Origin: JAICJR01 sp036491015
Lineage (GTDB): Bacteria > Actinomycetota > Thermoleophilia > Solirubrobacterales > Thermoleophilaceae
Length of the DNA: 15,561 nucleotides
Assembly: GCA_036491015.1 (NCBI GenBank)
Contig: DASXCV010000128.1
Span: 1 to 15,561, forward strand
Direction: 5' to 3'
The notes beneath the pieces were generated by a model. It saw nothing but the letters and a program-made list of their open reading frames with translations. It was not told where the DNA came from and made no database searches. Below, in pieces: positions 6,537 through 12,831 of this stretch (positions are counted from its first letter, which is position 1; every line of letters starts with the position of its first letter). A program made the translations under genes and the position numbers.

Positions 6537-7490
6537 GTGCCCGCCATGCAAGCGCGCGCGCTCGGGAACTCCGGCATCGAGGTCTCATGCTTGTCGCTCG
6601 GCTCCTGGCGCACCTACGAGCGGATCTCGCGCGAGGAGGGGATCGCCGTGATGCAGGCCGCCCGCGCGGCCGGAATCGACTTCCTCGACGACGCCCGCTA
6701 CAACGACGAGACGGGCGGCGCCCCGATGCCCACGGGCTACTCCGAGGTGGTGTTCGGCGAGCTCTTCCGCGCCGCTGGCTGGGTGCGCGACCAGGTGACT
6801 GTGGCCAACAAGCTGTGGTGGGAGTTCTGGCCGGAGCAGACCGCGGCGGACGAGATCGAGGGCTCGCTCGACCGCACCGGGTTAGACCACATCGACCTGA
6901 TCTACTCCGAGCCGCCGCCCGAGGGGCTCGCGCTGCGCGACCTCGTGGAGCAGGTGGTGGGACTGATCGCGGCGGGCAAGGCGCGGGCTTGGGGGATGCT
7001 CAACTGGACGCCGGAGCAGATCGCCGAGGGCACGCGCGTGGCGGGCGAGCTCGGCATGCCCGGGCCGTGCGCCGCGCAGCTGCCCTACAGCCTCGTGCGG
7101 CGCGACTGGGTGGAAGATCCCGCGCAGGTGCACGCGCTCGGCGCGGCGGGGGCGAGCGTGATCTCGTCCTACACGCTCGCGGGCGGCACGCTCACCGGCA
7201 AGTACGTGGGCGGAGCGGGTGGCCGGATGGAGGGCTCGCGCGAGGACCCGGGCTGGCAGCACGCCTTCCGGACCGGCGCCGAGCTGCGCGAGTTCGCGAA
7301 CGAGCAGGGTGAATCGCCGTCCGCGCTCGCGCTCGCATTCGCGCTGGCCAACCCGCTCGTGGCCAGCGTCCTCTTCGGCGCGACGCGACCCGAGCAGGTA
7401 GCCCAGAACCTCGAGGCGGTCGCGCTACTGCACCGCCTGGACGGCGAGACGCTCACCGCGCTGCGGCAGATCGGCGAAGCCCCGGGCTAG
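6537..7490 (+). CDS. Aldo/keto reductase family oxidoreductase
   Basis: This 317-residue (beta/alpha)8-barrel NADPH-type reductase opens with the typical ARALGNSGIEVSCLSLG strand. Lys92 (VTVANKLWW) matches the catalytic Lys. The Asp/Tyr pair is probably Asp51/Tyr55 (LDDARYN), one residue closer together than the usual D-x4-Y. The His that normally ends the LYQxH strand appears to be Glu125 (DLIYSEPPPEG). Late segments AQLPYSLVRRD and SVLFGATRPEQVAQN are typical of the family. GTG 6537 was chosen because GAGGAG (6524-6529) lies 7 nt upstream; ATG 6546 would be too far from it. It is divergent from the GGDEF-EAL gene with about 48 bp between them, and 92 bp from the exporter downstream. Substrate unknown; it may act on carbonyl compounds from the same metabolic neighbourhood. 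Confidence 0.88.
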   Translation: MPAMQARALGNSGIEVSCLSLGSWRTYERISREEGIAVMQAARAAGIDFLDDARYNDETGGAPMPTGYSEVVFGELFRAAGWVRDQVTVANKLWWEFWPEQTAADEIEGSLDRTGLDHIDLIYSEPPPEGLALRDLVEQVVGLIAAGKARAWGMLNWTPEQIAEGTRVAGELGMPGPCAAQLPYSLVRRDWVEDPAQVHALGAAGASVISSYTLAGGTLTGKYVGGAGGRMEGSREDPGWQHAFRTGAELREFANEQGESPSALALAFALANPLVASVLFGATRPEQVAQNLEAVALLHRLDGETLTALRQIGEAPG

Positions 7491-7549
7491 GAGCTGCGGA
7501 CCTGCGGACTCGTGTTACCCGCACTTCTGCACGCCTGCAATCCGTATTC

Positions 7550-7582
7550 GCATCAAAGGCTTGCTCAGCAAGCCTTTGATGC
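7550..7582. repeat. 33-bp palindrome abutting the exporter start codon (putative operator)
   Basis: Two perfect 16-bp arms, GCATCAAAGGCTTGCT (7550-7565) and its reverse complement (7567-7582), flank a single C at 7566. The right arm ends one base before ATG 7583. There is no T-run, so a terminator for the aldo/keto reductase is less likely than a repressor binding site. If transcribed, the hairpin would also occlude the ribosome-binding region of the exporter, which otherwise has no clear Shine-Dalgarno. A weak -10-like TATTCG overlaps the left edge (7545-7550). Confidence 0.75.
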
Positions 7583-9013
7583 ATGGCCCTCTCAACTGAC
7601 AAAAACTCCATAACTCGCCAGGTCACCCTCGCGGTGGTCTGCCTCGCGACCGCGATGCTGATGCTCGACATCGCCGTCGTGAACACGGCTCTCTCGAGCA
7701 TCTCCAAAGACCTTCACACCGGCCTGAGCGGACTGCAGTGGGTCATCGACGCCTACACGCTGGCGCTCGCGACCATTGTGCTCTCGGCCGGATCGCTCGC
7801 CGACCGCCTGGGACGCCGCCGCGTGTTCCTCGTAGGCCTCGGCGTATTCACCGTCTCCTCGCTGGCATGCGCACTCTCGGGCAGCATCGTGATGCTCGAC
7901 GCGGCCCGCGCCGTTCAGGGACTCGGCGCCGCCGCGATGTTCGCGGTCTCGCTCGCGCTGCTCGCGCACGCCTACCCGGGAGTGCGTGAGCGCGCGGGCG
8001 CGCTCGCGATCTACGGCGCGACCATCGGCGCGGCCTTTGCCGTCGGACCGCTGGTGGGCGGGCTGCTCACGAGCGGGCTCGGCTGGCGCTGGATCTTCCT
8101 CGTGAACATCCCGCTCGGCATCATCGCCATCGCCGCCACGCTCGCCCGCGTGGAGGAGTCGCGCGACGCGATCGCGCGTTCGATCGACTGGATCGGCCAG
8201 CTCGTGCTCGGCGGCGGCCTGTTCCTGCTGGTGCTCGCGCTGCTGCGCGGCAACGAGCAGGGCTGGGGCAGCCCCGCCATCGTCGCGGAGCTCTCCGGCG
8301 CCGCCGTCCTGTTCGCCCTGTTCGCCTACGTCGAGCAGAGCGTGAAGGACCCGATGCTGCCGCTGAAGTTCTTCCGCAACCGCGGCTTCGCCGCCACTCA
8401 GGCCGGCACGGTGGCCATCTCCGCCACGTTCTTCGCCGCGTTCATCTACACGACGCTCTACCTGCAGAACGTGCTCGGACTGTCCGCGATCCAGACCGGC
8501 CTCGTCTACATGCCCGGCACGGTGATCATGTTCTTCGTGTCCGGCGCGAGCGCCCAGCTCGGCGAGAAGGTCTCGCCGCGGCTGATGGTCAGCGGCGGCC
8601 TCGTGCTCGTCGCGGCGGGCATGCTGCTGATGACGTTTGCCGGCGTCGGCTCGTCTTGGACGGTCATCCTGCCCGGCGAGGTCGTGGCACTGATCGGGGC
8701 CGGCCTGTTCAACCCCGCGATGAGCGGCGTGGCGATGGGCTCGCTGCCGCAGCGCCACAGCGGCCTCGCGGCCGGCGCGTACGACACGTTCCGCCAGGCC
8801 GGCATGGCCGTCGGCGTCGCCGCGCTGGGCGCGCTGATCCCGGCTAACGCCGCGCTCGGCCACGGCAACCCGCACGCCTTCGTCCACGGCCTCCGCCAGG
8901 CGCTCGTCGTCGGCGCGGCCGGAGCGCTGTTGGGCGCTTTCGCCACCGCGCGCCTGCTGCGTGGGCGCACCGCGATTGTTGGTGACGCACAGGCGGTCTA
9001 CGAGGGCGCGTAG
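7583..9013 (+). CDS. DHA2-family MFS multidrug exporter (14 TM, EmrB/QacA type)
   Basis: This 476-residue inner-membrane proton antiporter probably exports hydrophobic or cationic compounds. Seen: TM1 with the DHA2-type LDIAVVNTAL (Asp29); motif A GSLADRLGRRR (70-80) in the first cytoplasmic loop; the antiporter motif C region GATIGAAFAVGPLVGG (about 145-160); and about 14 hydrophobic segments, the usual number for DHA2. A TGA in frame at 7577 limits the start to ATG 7583. No regulator gene adjoins it, but the palindrome at 7550-7582 that ends at its ATG suggests control by a TetR/MarR-like repressor encoded elsewhere. It is convergent with the dienelactone-hydrolase-family gene. Substrate cannot be named from sequence. 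Confidence 0.92.
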   Translation: MALSTDKNSITRQVTLAVVCLATAMLMLDIAVVNTALSSISKDLHTGLSGLQWVIDAYTLALATIVLSAGSLADRLGRRRVFLVGLGVFTVSSLACALSGSIVMLDAARAVQGLGAAAMFAVSLALLAHAYPGVRERAGALAIYGATIGAAFAVGPLVGGLLTSGLGWRWIFLVNIPLGIIAIAATLARVEESRDAIARSIDWIGQLVLGGGLFLLVLALLRGNEQGWGSPAIVAELSGAAVLFALFAYVEQSVKDPMLPLKFFRNRGFAATQAGTVAISATFFAAFIYTTLYLQNVLGLSAIQTGLVYMPGTVIMFFVSGASAQLGEKVSPRLMVSGGLVLVAAGMLLMTFAGVGSSWTVILPGEVVALIGAGLFNPAMSGVAMGSLPQRHSGLAAGAYDTFRQAGMAVGVAALGALIPANAALGHGNPHAFVHGLRQALVVGAAGALLGAFATARLLRGRTAIVGDAQAVYEGA

Positions 9014-9020
9014 CGCCCAG

Positions 9021-9062
9021 TAGGGGGTAGGGGGTAGGGGGTAGGGGGTAGGGGGTAGGGGG
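9021..9062 (+). repeat. Tandem heptanucleotide repeat (TAGGGGG) x6
   Basis: Six perfect consecutive TAGGGGG units occupy 9021-9062 in the 67-bp gap between two convergent genes. Each unit has a G5 run, so the plus strand (and the 3' end of the exporter mRNA) could form a G-quadruplex. Perfect unit identity suggests a recently expanded or slippage-prone array. It starts 7 bp after the exporter stop. Confidence 0.95.
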
Positions 9063-9063
9063 T

Positions 9064-9099
9064 GGAGCGCTCCCTCCTCCTTACCCCTTACTCCCCACT
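9064..9099. terminator. Possible bidirectional stem-loop between convergent genes
   Basis: A perfect 10-bp palindrome GGAGCGCTCC (9064-9073) sits between the G-rich heptamers on the left and a C-rich tract (CTTACCCCTTACTCCCC) on the right. The right tract read on the minus strand resembles a degenerate version of the heptamer array, so both sides can pair into a longer imperfect hairpin. No T-run follows. A role in ending transcription from both sides is plausible but unproven. The minus-strand gene's stop and last codons lie in this tract. Confidence 0.35.
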
Positions 9100-9872
9100 C
9101 GTTCCTCGACCCCTTGGACGAACCCCAGGACCCGCCGCCACGCGTCGGCACAGGCATCCGCAAACTCCTCGTACTTCCTGTCGAAGAACGAATGCGGCGC
9201 CCCCGGGTAGAGCTTGATCTCGTGCTCCACGCCTGCTTCCGTGAGGTTCTGGTCGAACTCGCGGACGCGTTCGACCGGAATGCCCTGGTCCTCTTCGCCG
9301 AAGAGGCCGAGCAGCGGGCCGCGGATGTCGGCCGCCCGCTCCACCGGTGAGGCGATGCCCCAGCGGTCGGTGTTGAGCCCCGCGTAGAAGCCCACGCAGC
9401 CGGCGAGGTCCATGCCGTCGGCGGAGGCGAGGAACGACTGGAGCCCGCCGAAGCAGAAGCCCACGGTCACGATCGACGAGGCGCTTGTGCGCTCGCGCAG
9501 CGCGTCGATCGCCGCGCGGATGTCGTCCTGGATCTGCGCGGGGGTGGTCTTCTCCACGTGCGGCCAGAAGTCGAACTCCTCGTCGCGCTCGCCGGTGCCG
9601 GCCGTGCGGCCGAAGTAGTCGATCGCGATCGCGTGGCGCCCCGCCTCGGCGAAGCGCTCCGCCAGCTCGATGTAGAAGCGGTAGAGGCCGCGCACGTCGG
9701 GCAGGATCACCACGCCCACGTCCGAGGACTCCGCCGACCCCGCGAGCGCGGTCGAGAAGCGGCTGCCATCCGCCGATTCCAGGTCGAGCAGCTCAGCCTT
9801 CGCGCCTCCCGCAACCGGACAGACCAGGTCCGCCGGCAGCGCCGGTGGGCGCGCGTCGAACTCAAAGCACAT
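9081..9872 (-). CDS. Dienelactone hydrolase family protein
   Basis: This 263-residue alpha/beta hydrolase probably cleaves a lactone or ester in the cytoplasm; no signal peptide is visible. The nucleophile is Cys140 in GFCFGG, typical of dienelactone hydrolases rather than serine hydrolases, with Asp195 (EEDQGIP) and His227 (GAPHSFFDR) completing the triad. ATG 9872 is preceded by an AAGGGAG-like Shine-Dalgarno. It is 18 bp downstream of the cupredoxin gene and appears to be last in the four-gene minus-strand operon. Its final residues (ERVGSKG) are encoded by a purine-rich tract resembling the adjacent heptamer repeat, so the C-terminus may vary between strains. Why a hydrolase sits with copper proteins is unknown; it could process an aromatic or lactone product of the oxidase. 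Confidence 0.88.
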   Translation of the reverse strand: MCFEFDARPPALPADLVCPVAGGAKAELLDLESADGSRFSTALAGSAESSDVGVVILPDVRGLYRFYIELAERFAEAGRHAIAIDYFGRTAGTGERDEEFDFWPHVEKTTPAQIQDDIRAAIDALRERTSASSIVTVGFCFGGLQSFLASADGMDLAGCVGFYAGLNTDRWGIASPVERAADIRGPLLGLFGEEDQGIPVERVREFDQNLTEAGVEHEIKLYPGAPHSFFDRKYEEFADACADAWRRVLGFVQGVEERVGSKG

Positions 9873-9890
9873 GTGGGCTCCCTTCCGCCG

Positions 9891-10247
9891 TCACTTCTTG
9901 ACGACGATCGTCTCCTTCATCTCCTTGTGGAGCGAGCAGTAGATCTTGTACGTACCGGGAACCGTGAACTTCTTCGAGTACGAGTAGTCGCTGGCGGCGA
10001 GGCCCGACTTGAACTTCTTCACGCCCTTCGGCCCGGTCTTGAGCCGGACGTCGTGGGTGTCCTGGTTGCCGTCGAGCCAGCTCCACTTGACCTTCGTGCC
10101 CTTCTTGACCGTGAGCTTCACGGGCAGGTAGTAGTCGTCACCCACCTTGACCGTCTTCGTCTTCGGAGCGGAGGCCACGCTCGCGCCGGCAAATGCCAGC
10201 GCGAGCGCGCTCACCGGGACCGCGACGATCGCGATCCGACGCCTCAC
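9891..10247 (-). CDS. Secreted cupredoxin-like small blue copper protein
   Basis: This is a 118-residue protein with an N-terminal export signal (MRRR, then a hydrophobic stretch to about Ala27) and one cupredoxin domain. Type 1 copper ligands are visible: His65 (DTHDVRL) and the C-terminal loop Cys104-x2-His107-x2-Met110 (YCSLHKEM). The short C-x2-H-x2-M spacing resembles amicyanin; plastocyanin and pseudoazurin have a longer His-Met gap. It is Lys-rich throughout. GTG 10247 overlaps the TGA of the beta-helix gene (GTGA), indicating translational coupling; an upstream GTG at 10271 would place extra residues before the signal. Expected role: extracytoplasmic electron carrier, perhaps partner of the multicopper oxidase in the same operon (inference). 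Confidence 0.87.
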   Translation of the reverse strand: MRRRIAIVAVPVSALALAFAGASVASAPKTKTVKVGDDYYLPVKLTVKKGTKVKWSWLDGNQDTHDVRLKTGPKGVKKFKSGLAASDYSYSKKFTVPGTYKIYCSLHKEMKETIVVKK

Positions 10248-11560
10248 TTGTCGCCACGCCCCTTCGTCCACAGCTCGAGCGGCGTGTAGCCCTTCTTCGT
10301 CACGTGCGCGTGCTTCACCCAGTGATCCTCGTGGTTCGGGTCAGCAGCCCACACGATCGCCGTGGTCTGGGCGCTCTGGTTGAACGGATTCGCGCCGCTG
10401 AACGGGCAGGGCGAGAACGTAGACCCATCGGCGGGCACCATCGTCGTGACGCCCGTGTTCTGCCCGAAGCAGTTGTCCGAGCCGTCGCCGTCGTAGTAGA
10501 GGTCGACGCCATTCAGGTCCTGGCCGCCGTCACCGAGGCTGTTGCCGATGATCTTGTTGCCGATCAGCGTCGCCTTGGTCTGGTCGCCCAGCGTGATGGC
10601 CTGAAGGCCGCCGATGCCAGTCAGCCAGTTGCCGTACACCCTGTTGTTCGACACGGTGTTGGTGTGGCCGCCGTACAGCAGGATGCCGACGCCCACCGGG
10701 TAGGTGACGTTGGCGTTCCCGTTGGTGTTGGTGTTGCCGAGCTTGAACGGCGCGCCCCTGTAGTAGTCGAAGTTGTTCCAGAACACGTCGTTGTTCGTGA
10801 CCACGTTGTCCGACGGTGGCGCGAACTTCTCCGAGTCGAGCGTGTTCGGCACGATCCCAGTGCCGTTGTTCCAGAACTGCGACTTCTCGATCGTCACGAA
10901 GTGCATGTTCGTGCCGGACCACCCGATCACGTTCCCGTACGCCTTCAGGTTCGAGGCGATCGAGCGCGTCGGGGTGGTCTGCGGCGGGGTCTGCCCGATG
11001 TAGAAGCCGGAGTCGTTGTTCCAGGCTCCGACGTCGTCTCTCAGCACGCCACCGACCGAGTTGAACGCGTAGAGGCCGTACGTGCCGCCGAACTTCGCGA
11101 AGTCGTGGTCGAACTCGTAGCCCTTCACGTTCACCGCGAAGAAGCCGTTGGCCTTGTAGTGCTGGGACTGGAAGCCCGCGACGCGCACCTGGTCCGCGCC
11201 GTTGATCTGGAAGCCGTTCTGCGCGGCCTGGCCGTGCTGGCCCTTCAGCTCGACGACCACCTTGTTCGGGTGCTTCACGTCGCCGATGATCTGGAGGTAG
11301 CGCTTCTTGGCGCCCTGGATCAGCACCTGTCCCTTGTAGGTGCCATGCGCGACGCGGATCGTGTCGCCGGCCTTGGCGGCCTTCACCGCCGCGATGATGG
11401 TCTTGAACTTCCCGTGCTTCCCGACCTTCAGCGTGTGGTGCGGGCCCTTCGGGGCCTTCTGCACGCCCTTCGGATCCTTCGCGGGCGGGTACTTCGCCGC
11501 CATCGCCGGCCCAGCCAGGGCCAGCGAGGCGATCACAACTGCGAATGCGGCTTTGCGCAT
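10244..11560 (-). CDS. Secreted right-handed beta-helix repeat protein (NosD/pectate-lyase-like fold)
   Basis: This 438-residue exported protein has a signal peptide at about residues 1-21 (cleavage near PAMA/AKY), then a Lys/His/Pro-rich linker. The beta-helix starts with a typical first coil (TIIAAVKAAKAGDTIRVAHG, GTYKGQVLI) and continues through Asn-rich coils such as SNNRVYGN and GNKIIGNSLGD to a Cys-containing cap with a DGDGSDN acidic stretch. Such proteins are carbohydrate-active enzymes or, in NosD and relatives, copper-site maturation factors; no lyase catalytic residues are recognisable to me. ATG 11560 has an AGGAGG-type ribosome-binding site. It lies 22 bp after the multicopper oxidase gene and overlaps the cupredoxin gene by 4 bp, so the three are made together. 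An auxiliary copper role is suggested only by context. Confidence 0.85.
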   Translation of the reverse strand: MRKAAFAVVIASLALAGPAMAAKYPPAKDPKGVQKAPKGPHHTLKVGKHGKFKTIIAAVKAAKAGDTIRVAHGTYKGQVLIQGAKKRYLQIIGDVKHPNKVVVELKGQHGQAAQNGFQINGADQVRVAGFQSQHYKANGFFAVNVKGYEFDHDFAKFGGTYGLYAFNSVGGVLRDDVGAWNNDSGFYIGQTPPQTTPTRSIASNLKAYGNVIGWSGTNMHFVTIEKSQFWNNGTGIVPNTLDSEKFAPPSDNVVTNNDVFWNNFDYYRGAPFKLGNTNTNGNANVTYPVGVGILLYGGHTNTVSNNRVYGNWLTGIGGLQAITLGDQTKATLIGNKIIGNSLGDGGQDLNGVDLYYDGDGSDNCFGQNTGVTTMVPADGSTFSPCPFSGANPFNQSAQTTAIVWAADPNHEDHWVKHAHVTKKGYTPLELWTKGRGDK

Positions 11561-11582
11561 GTGGGAGGTCCCTCCTGGTTGC

Positions 11583-12644
11583 TCATGGTTCCACCAGGTA
11601 CCAGCCGGCCATGCCGGCGTCCTGATGGCTGAAAACGTGACAGTGGTAGAGCCAGCGGCCGGGGTTGTCCTCCGTCCAGCGGGCGGTGACGACCTCGTGC
11701 GGGCCGAACGACGGGTTGTCCACGTGCGCGCCGGCATCGTTCAACCAGCGGTGGCCGTGGACGTGGAAGGTGTGGAACATGCCGTCGCCGCCGTAGGCGT
11801 GGAAGACCACGTCCTGGCCGACCTTCGCACGCACGGTCGGGGTGTTGCCGGCGAAGGCGCGGCCGTTGAAGCACTCGAAGATGGCGTCGGCCTGCGTGAT
11901 CTGCGGGGTGAGCGCGTGCAGCACGAGTACCTGCTCGACGTCGGGCTGCTTGGCGCCGGGCTCGCTGACGATGAGCGCGCCGAACATGCCGCGCGCCACG
12001 CTGATCGTGCCGTTGGGCCCGTGGTCGTGGTACGGCCACACGCCGGCTGACCCGGGCAGCGCCTCCCAGGTGTAGGTGAACTCGTCGCCCGGCGCGATGA
12101 AGCCCCCCGCGCGCGTGAAGCTGGACAGGTAGCTGCCGTCGTAGTCCGGCGTGTAGCGAACGCCGTGCGGGTGCATCGTGTGCGCCTGGCCGAAGTGGTG
12201 GTCGTCGTTGCGGAAGTGCACGACGAGCGTGTCGCCCACGTCGGCGCGCAGGATCGGGCCGGGGATCGTCGGCGGGCCGAGCGGCTGGGCGAAGCCCGCG
12301 TTGTACTCCTGGTAGGCGAGCGCGGTGAAGCGGCGCTTGCGCGGGATCTTCATGTTCATCCACTCGTCGACGCCGGTCGGCACCGGGTTCCAGCTCACGG
12401 CGCGCGCCTGGATCCAGTACTCGCGCGCGACCCCGCCGGGCTGCGGCTGCGGCGTGGGGAAGCTCATCGTGTCGACGGGGTCCTTCGGGATGCTCTTCGG
12501 CCGCTTGACCTTGCGCGCGGCGGCGTCAGCCACCTTCACGTCGGCGGCCGTCTTGAACGGGAAGGCATGCCCGCCCGCGAGCGCGCAAAGCATCACGGCG
12601 GATGCGCCGTCGGCGATGAACTGTCGACGTTGAAGATCTCCCAC
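11583..12644 (-). CDS. Tat-exported two-domain multicopper oxidase (small laccase-like)
   Basis: This 353-residue protein resembles bacterial small laccases in size. A Tat signal (QRRQFIADG at 5-13, then a hydrophobic segment) predicts export in folded form. Domain 1 supplies trinuclear-cluster ligands His158/His160 (MHPHG) and His206/His208 (WPYHDHG) but no type 1 Cys. Domain 2 has His291, His294, His296 (FHTFHVHGH) and His334-Cys335-His336...His340...Met345 (YHCHVFSHQDAGM), giving a type 1 site with Met axial ligand. Type 1 copper in domain 2 only is the type B two-domain layout, in which the cluster forms between subunits of a homotrimer. It would couple oxidation of phenols or metal ions to O2 reduction. 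A nitrite reductase is less likely, because there the Cys ligand is in domain 1. The start is GTG 12644; no strong Shine-Dalgarno is visible. First gene of the copper operon. Confidence 0.92.
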   Translation of the reverse strand: MGDLQRRQFIADGASAVMLCALAGGHAFPFKTAADVKVADAAARKVKRPKSIPKDPVDTMSFPTPQPQPGGVAREYWIQARAVSWNPVPTGVDEWMNMKIPRKRRFTALAYQEYNAGFAQPLGPPTIPGPILRADVGDTLVVHFRNDDHHFGQAHTMHPHGVRYTPDYDGSYLSSFTRAGGFIAPGDEFTYTWEALPGSAGVWPYHDHGPNGTISVARGMFGALIVSEPGAKQPDVEQVLVLHALTPQITQADAIFECFNGRAFAGNTPTVRAKVGQDVVFHAYGGDGMFHTFHVHGHRWLNDAGAHVDNPSFGPHEVVTARWTEDNPGRWLYHCHVFSHQDAGMAGWYLVEP

Positions 12645-12831
12645 GGGTGCCAGAGGTGCTGGTTGGCCGAGCAGCCAACGGGCGGCAATGACTATCAGTC
12701 CGGCTTAACACGCGCAAGCGCGATTGGACTCGGCGGCTCCTCCGGATACTGCGTTTGCGTCAGGGCGGAGCACTCGCGACTCGTTAACAAGTACTGCCCC
12801 ATTCCGGTCAGAGTCGCTCTACAGTGATCGC
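12645..12831. promoter_or_regulatory. Divergent intergenic region: copper operon and phosphatase operon
   Basis: This 187-bp gap drives both operons. On the minus strand a weak pair TTGCGC (12712-12717) and TAGTCA (12689-12694) has a 17-bp spacing toward the oxidase. A 6-bp inverted repeat GTTGGC...GCCAAC (12662-12679, 6-nt loop) lies 17 bp upstream of the oxidase GTG and could be a leader hairpin or operator. On the plus strand TACAGT (12820-12825) is a good -10. No known copper or PHO regulator site was recognised. Confidence 0.35.
12820..12825 (+). promoter_or_regulatory. -10 element giving a probable leaderless acid phosphatase transcript
   Basis: TACAGT is the same hexamer as the -10 of the alcohol dehydrogenase promoter. 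It ends 6 nt before GTG 12832, so the transcript should start at or next to the start codon. No good -35 is found at normal spacing (12797-12802 reads CCCCAT), suggesting activator dependence. Confidence 0.45.

Noticed and set aside
9021..9062. Heptamer array as a CRISPR or true telomere
   Set aside because: There are no spacers and no chromosome end; genes continue normally on both sides.
7592..9163. Long minus-strand open frame (523 codons) opposite the exporter
   Set aside because: It is antisense to a well-supported 14-TM transporter, and its composition (repeated Arg, Glu, Gln, His, Ala) is typical of GC-rich shadow frames. No motif seen.
11534..11586. Seventeen-codon frame starting at ATG 11586 across the oxidase/beta-helix junction
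   Set aside because: It overlaps the oxidase stop and runs out of frame into the beta-helix gene; the AGGAGG inside it is better explained as the beta-helix ribosome-binding site.
10193..11632. Long plus-strand open frame (479 codons) opposite the beta-helix gene
   Set aside because: Val/Arg/His/Asp-rich shadow of a secreted protein with a clear signal peptide, coils and ribosome-binding site.
12783..12800. Possible PHO box (GTTAACA) upstream of the acid phosphatase
   Set aside because: Only one half-site resembles the actinobacterial PhoP repeat; no second copy at 11-bp spacing was found.
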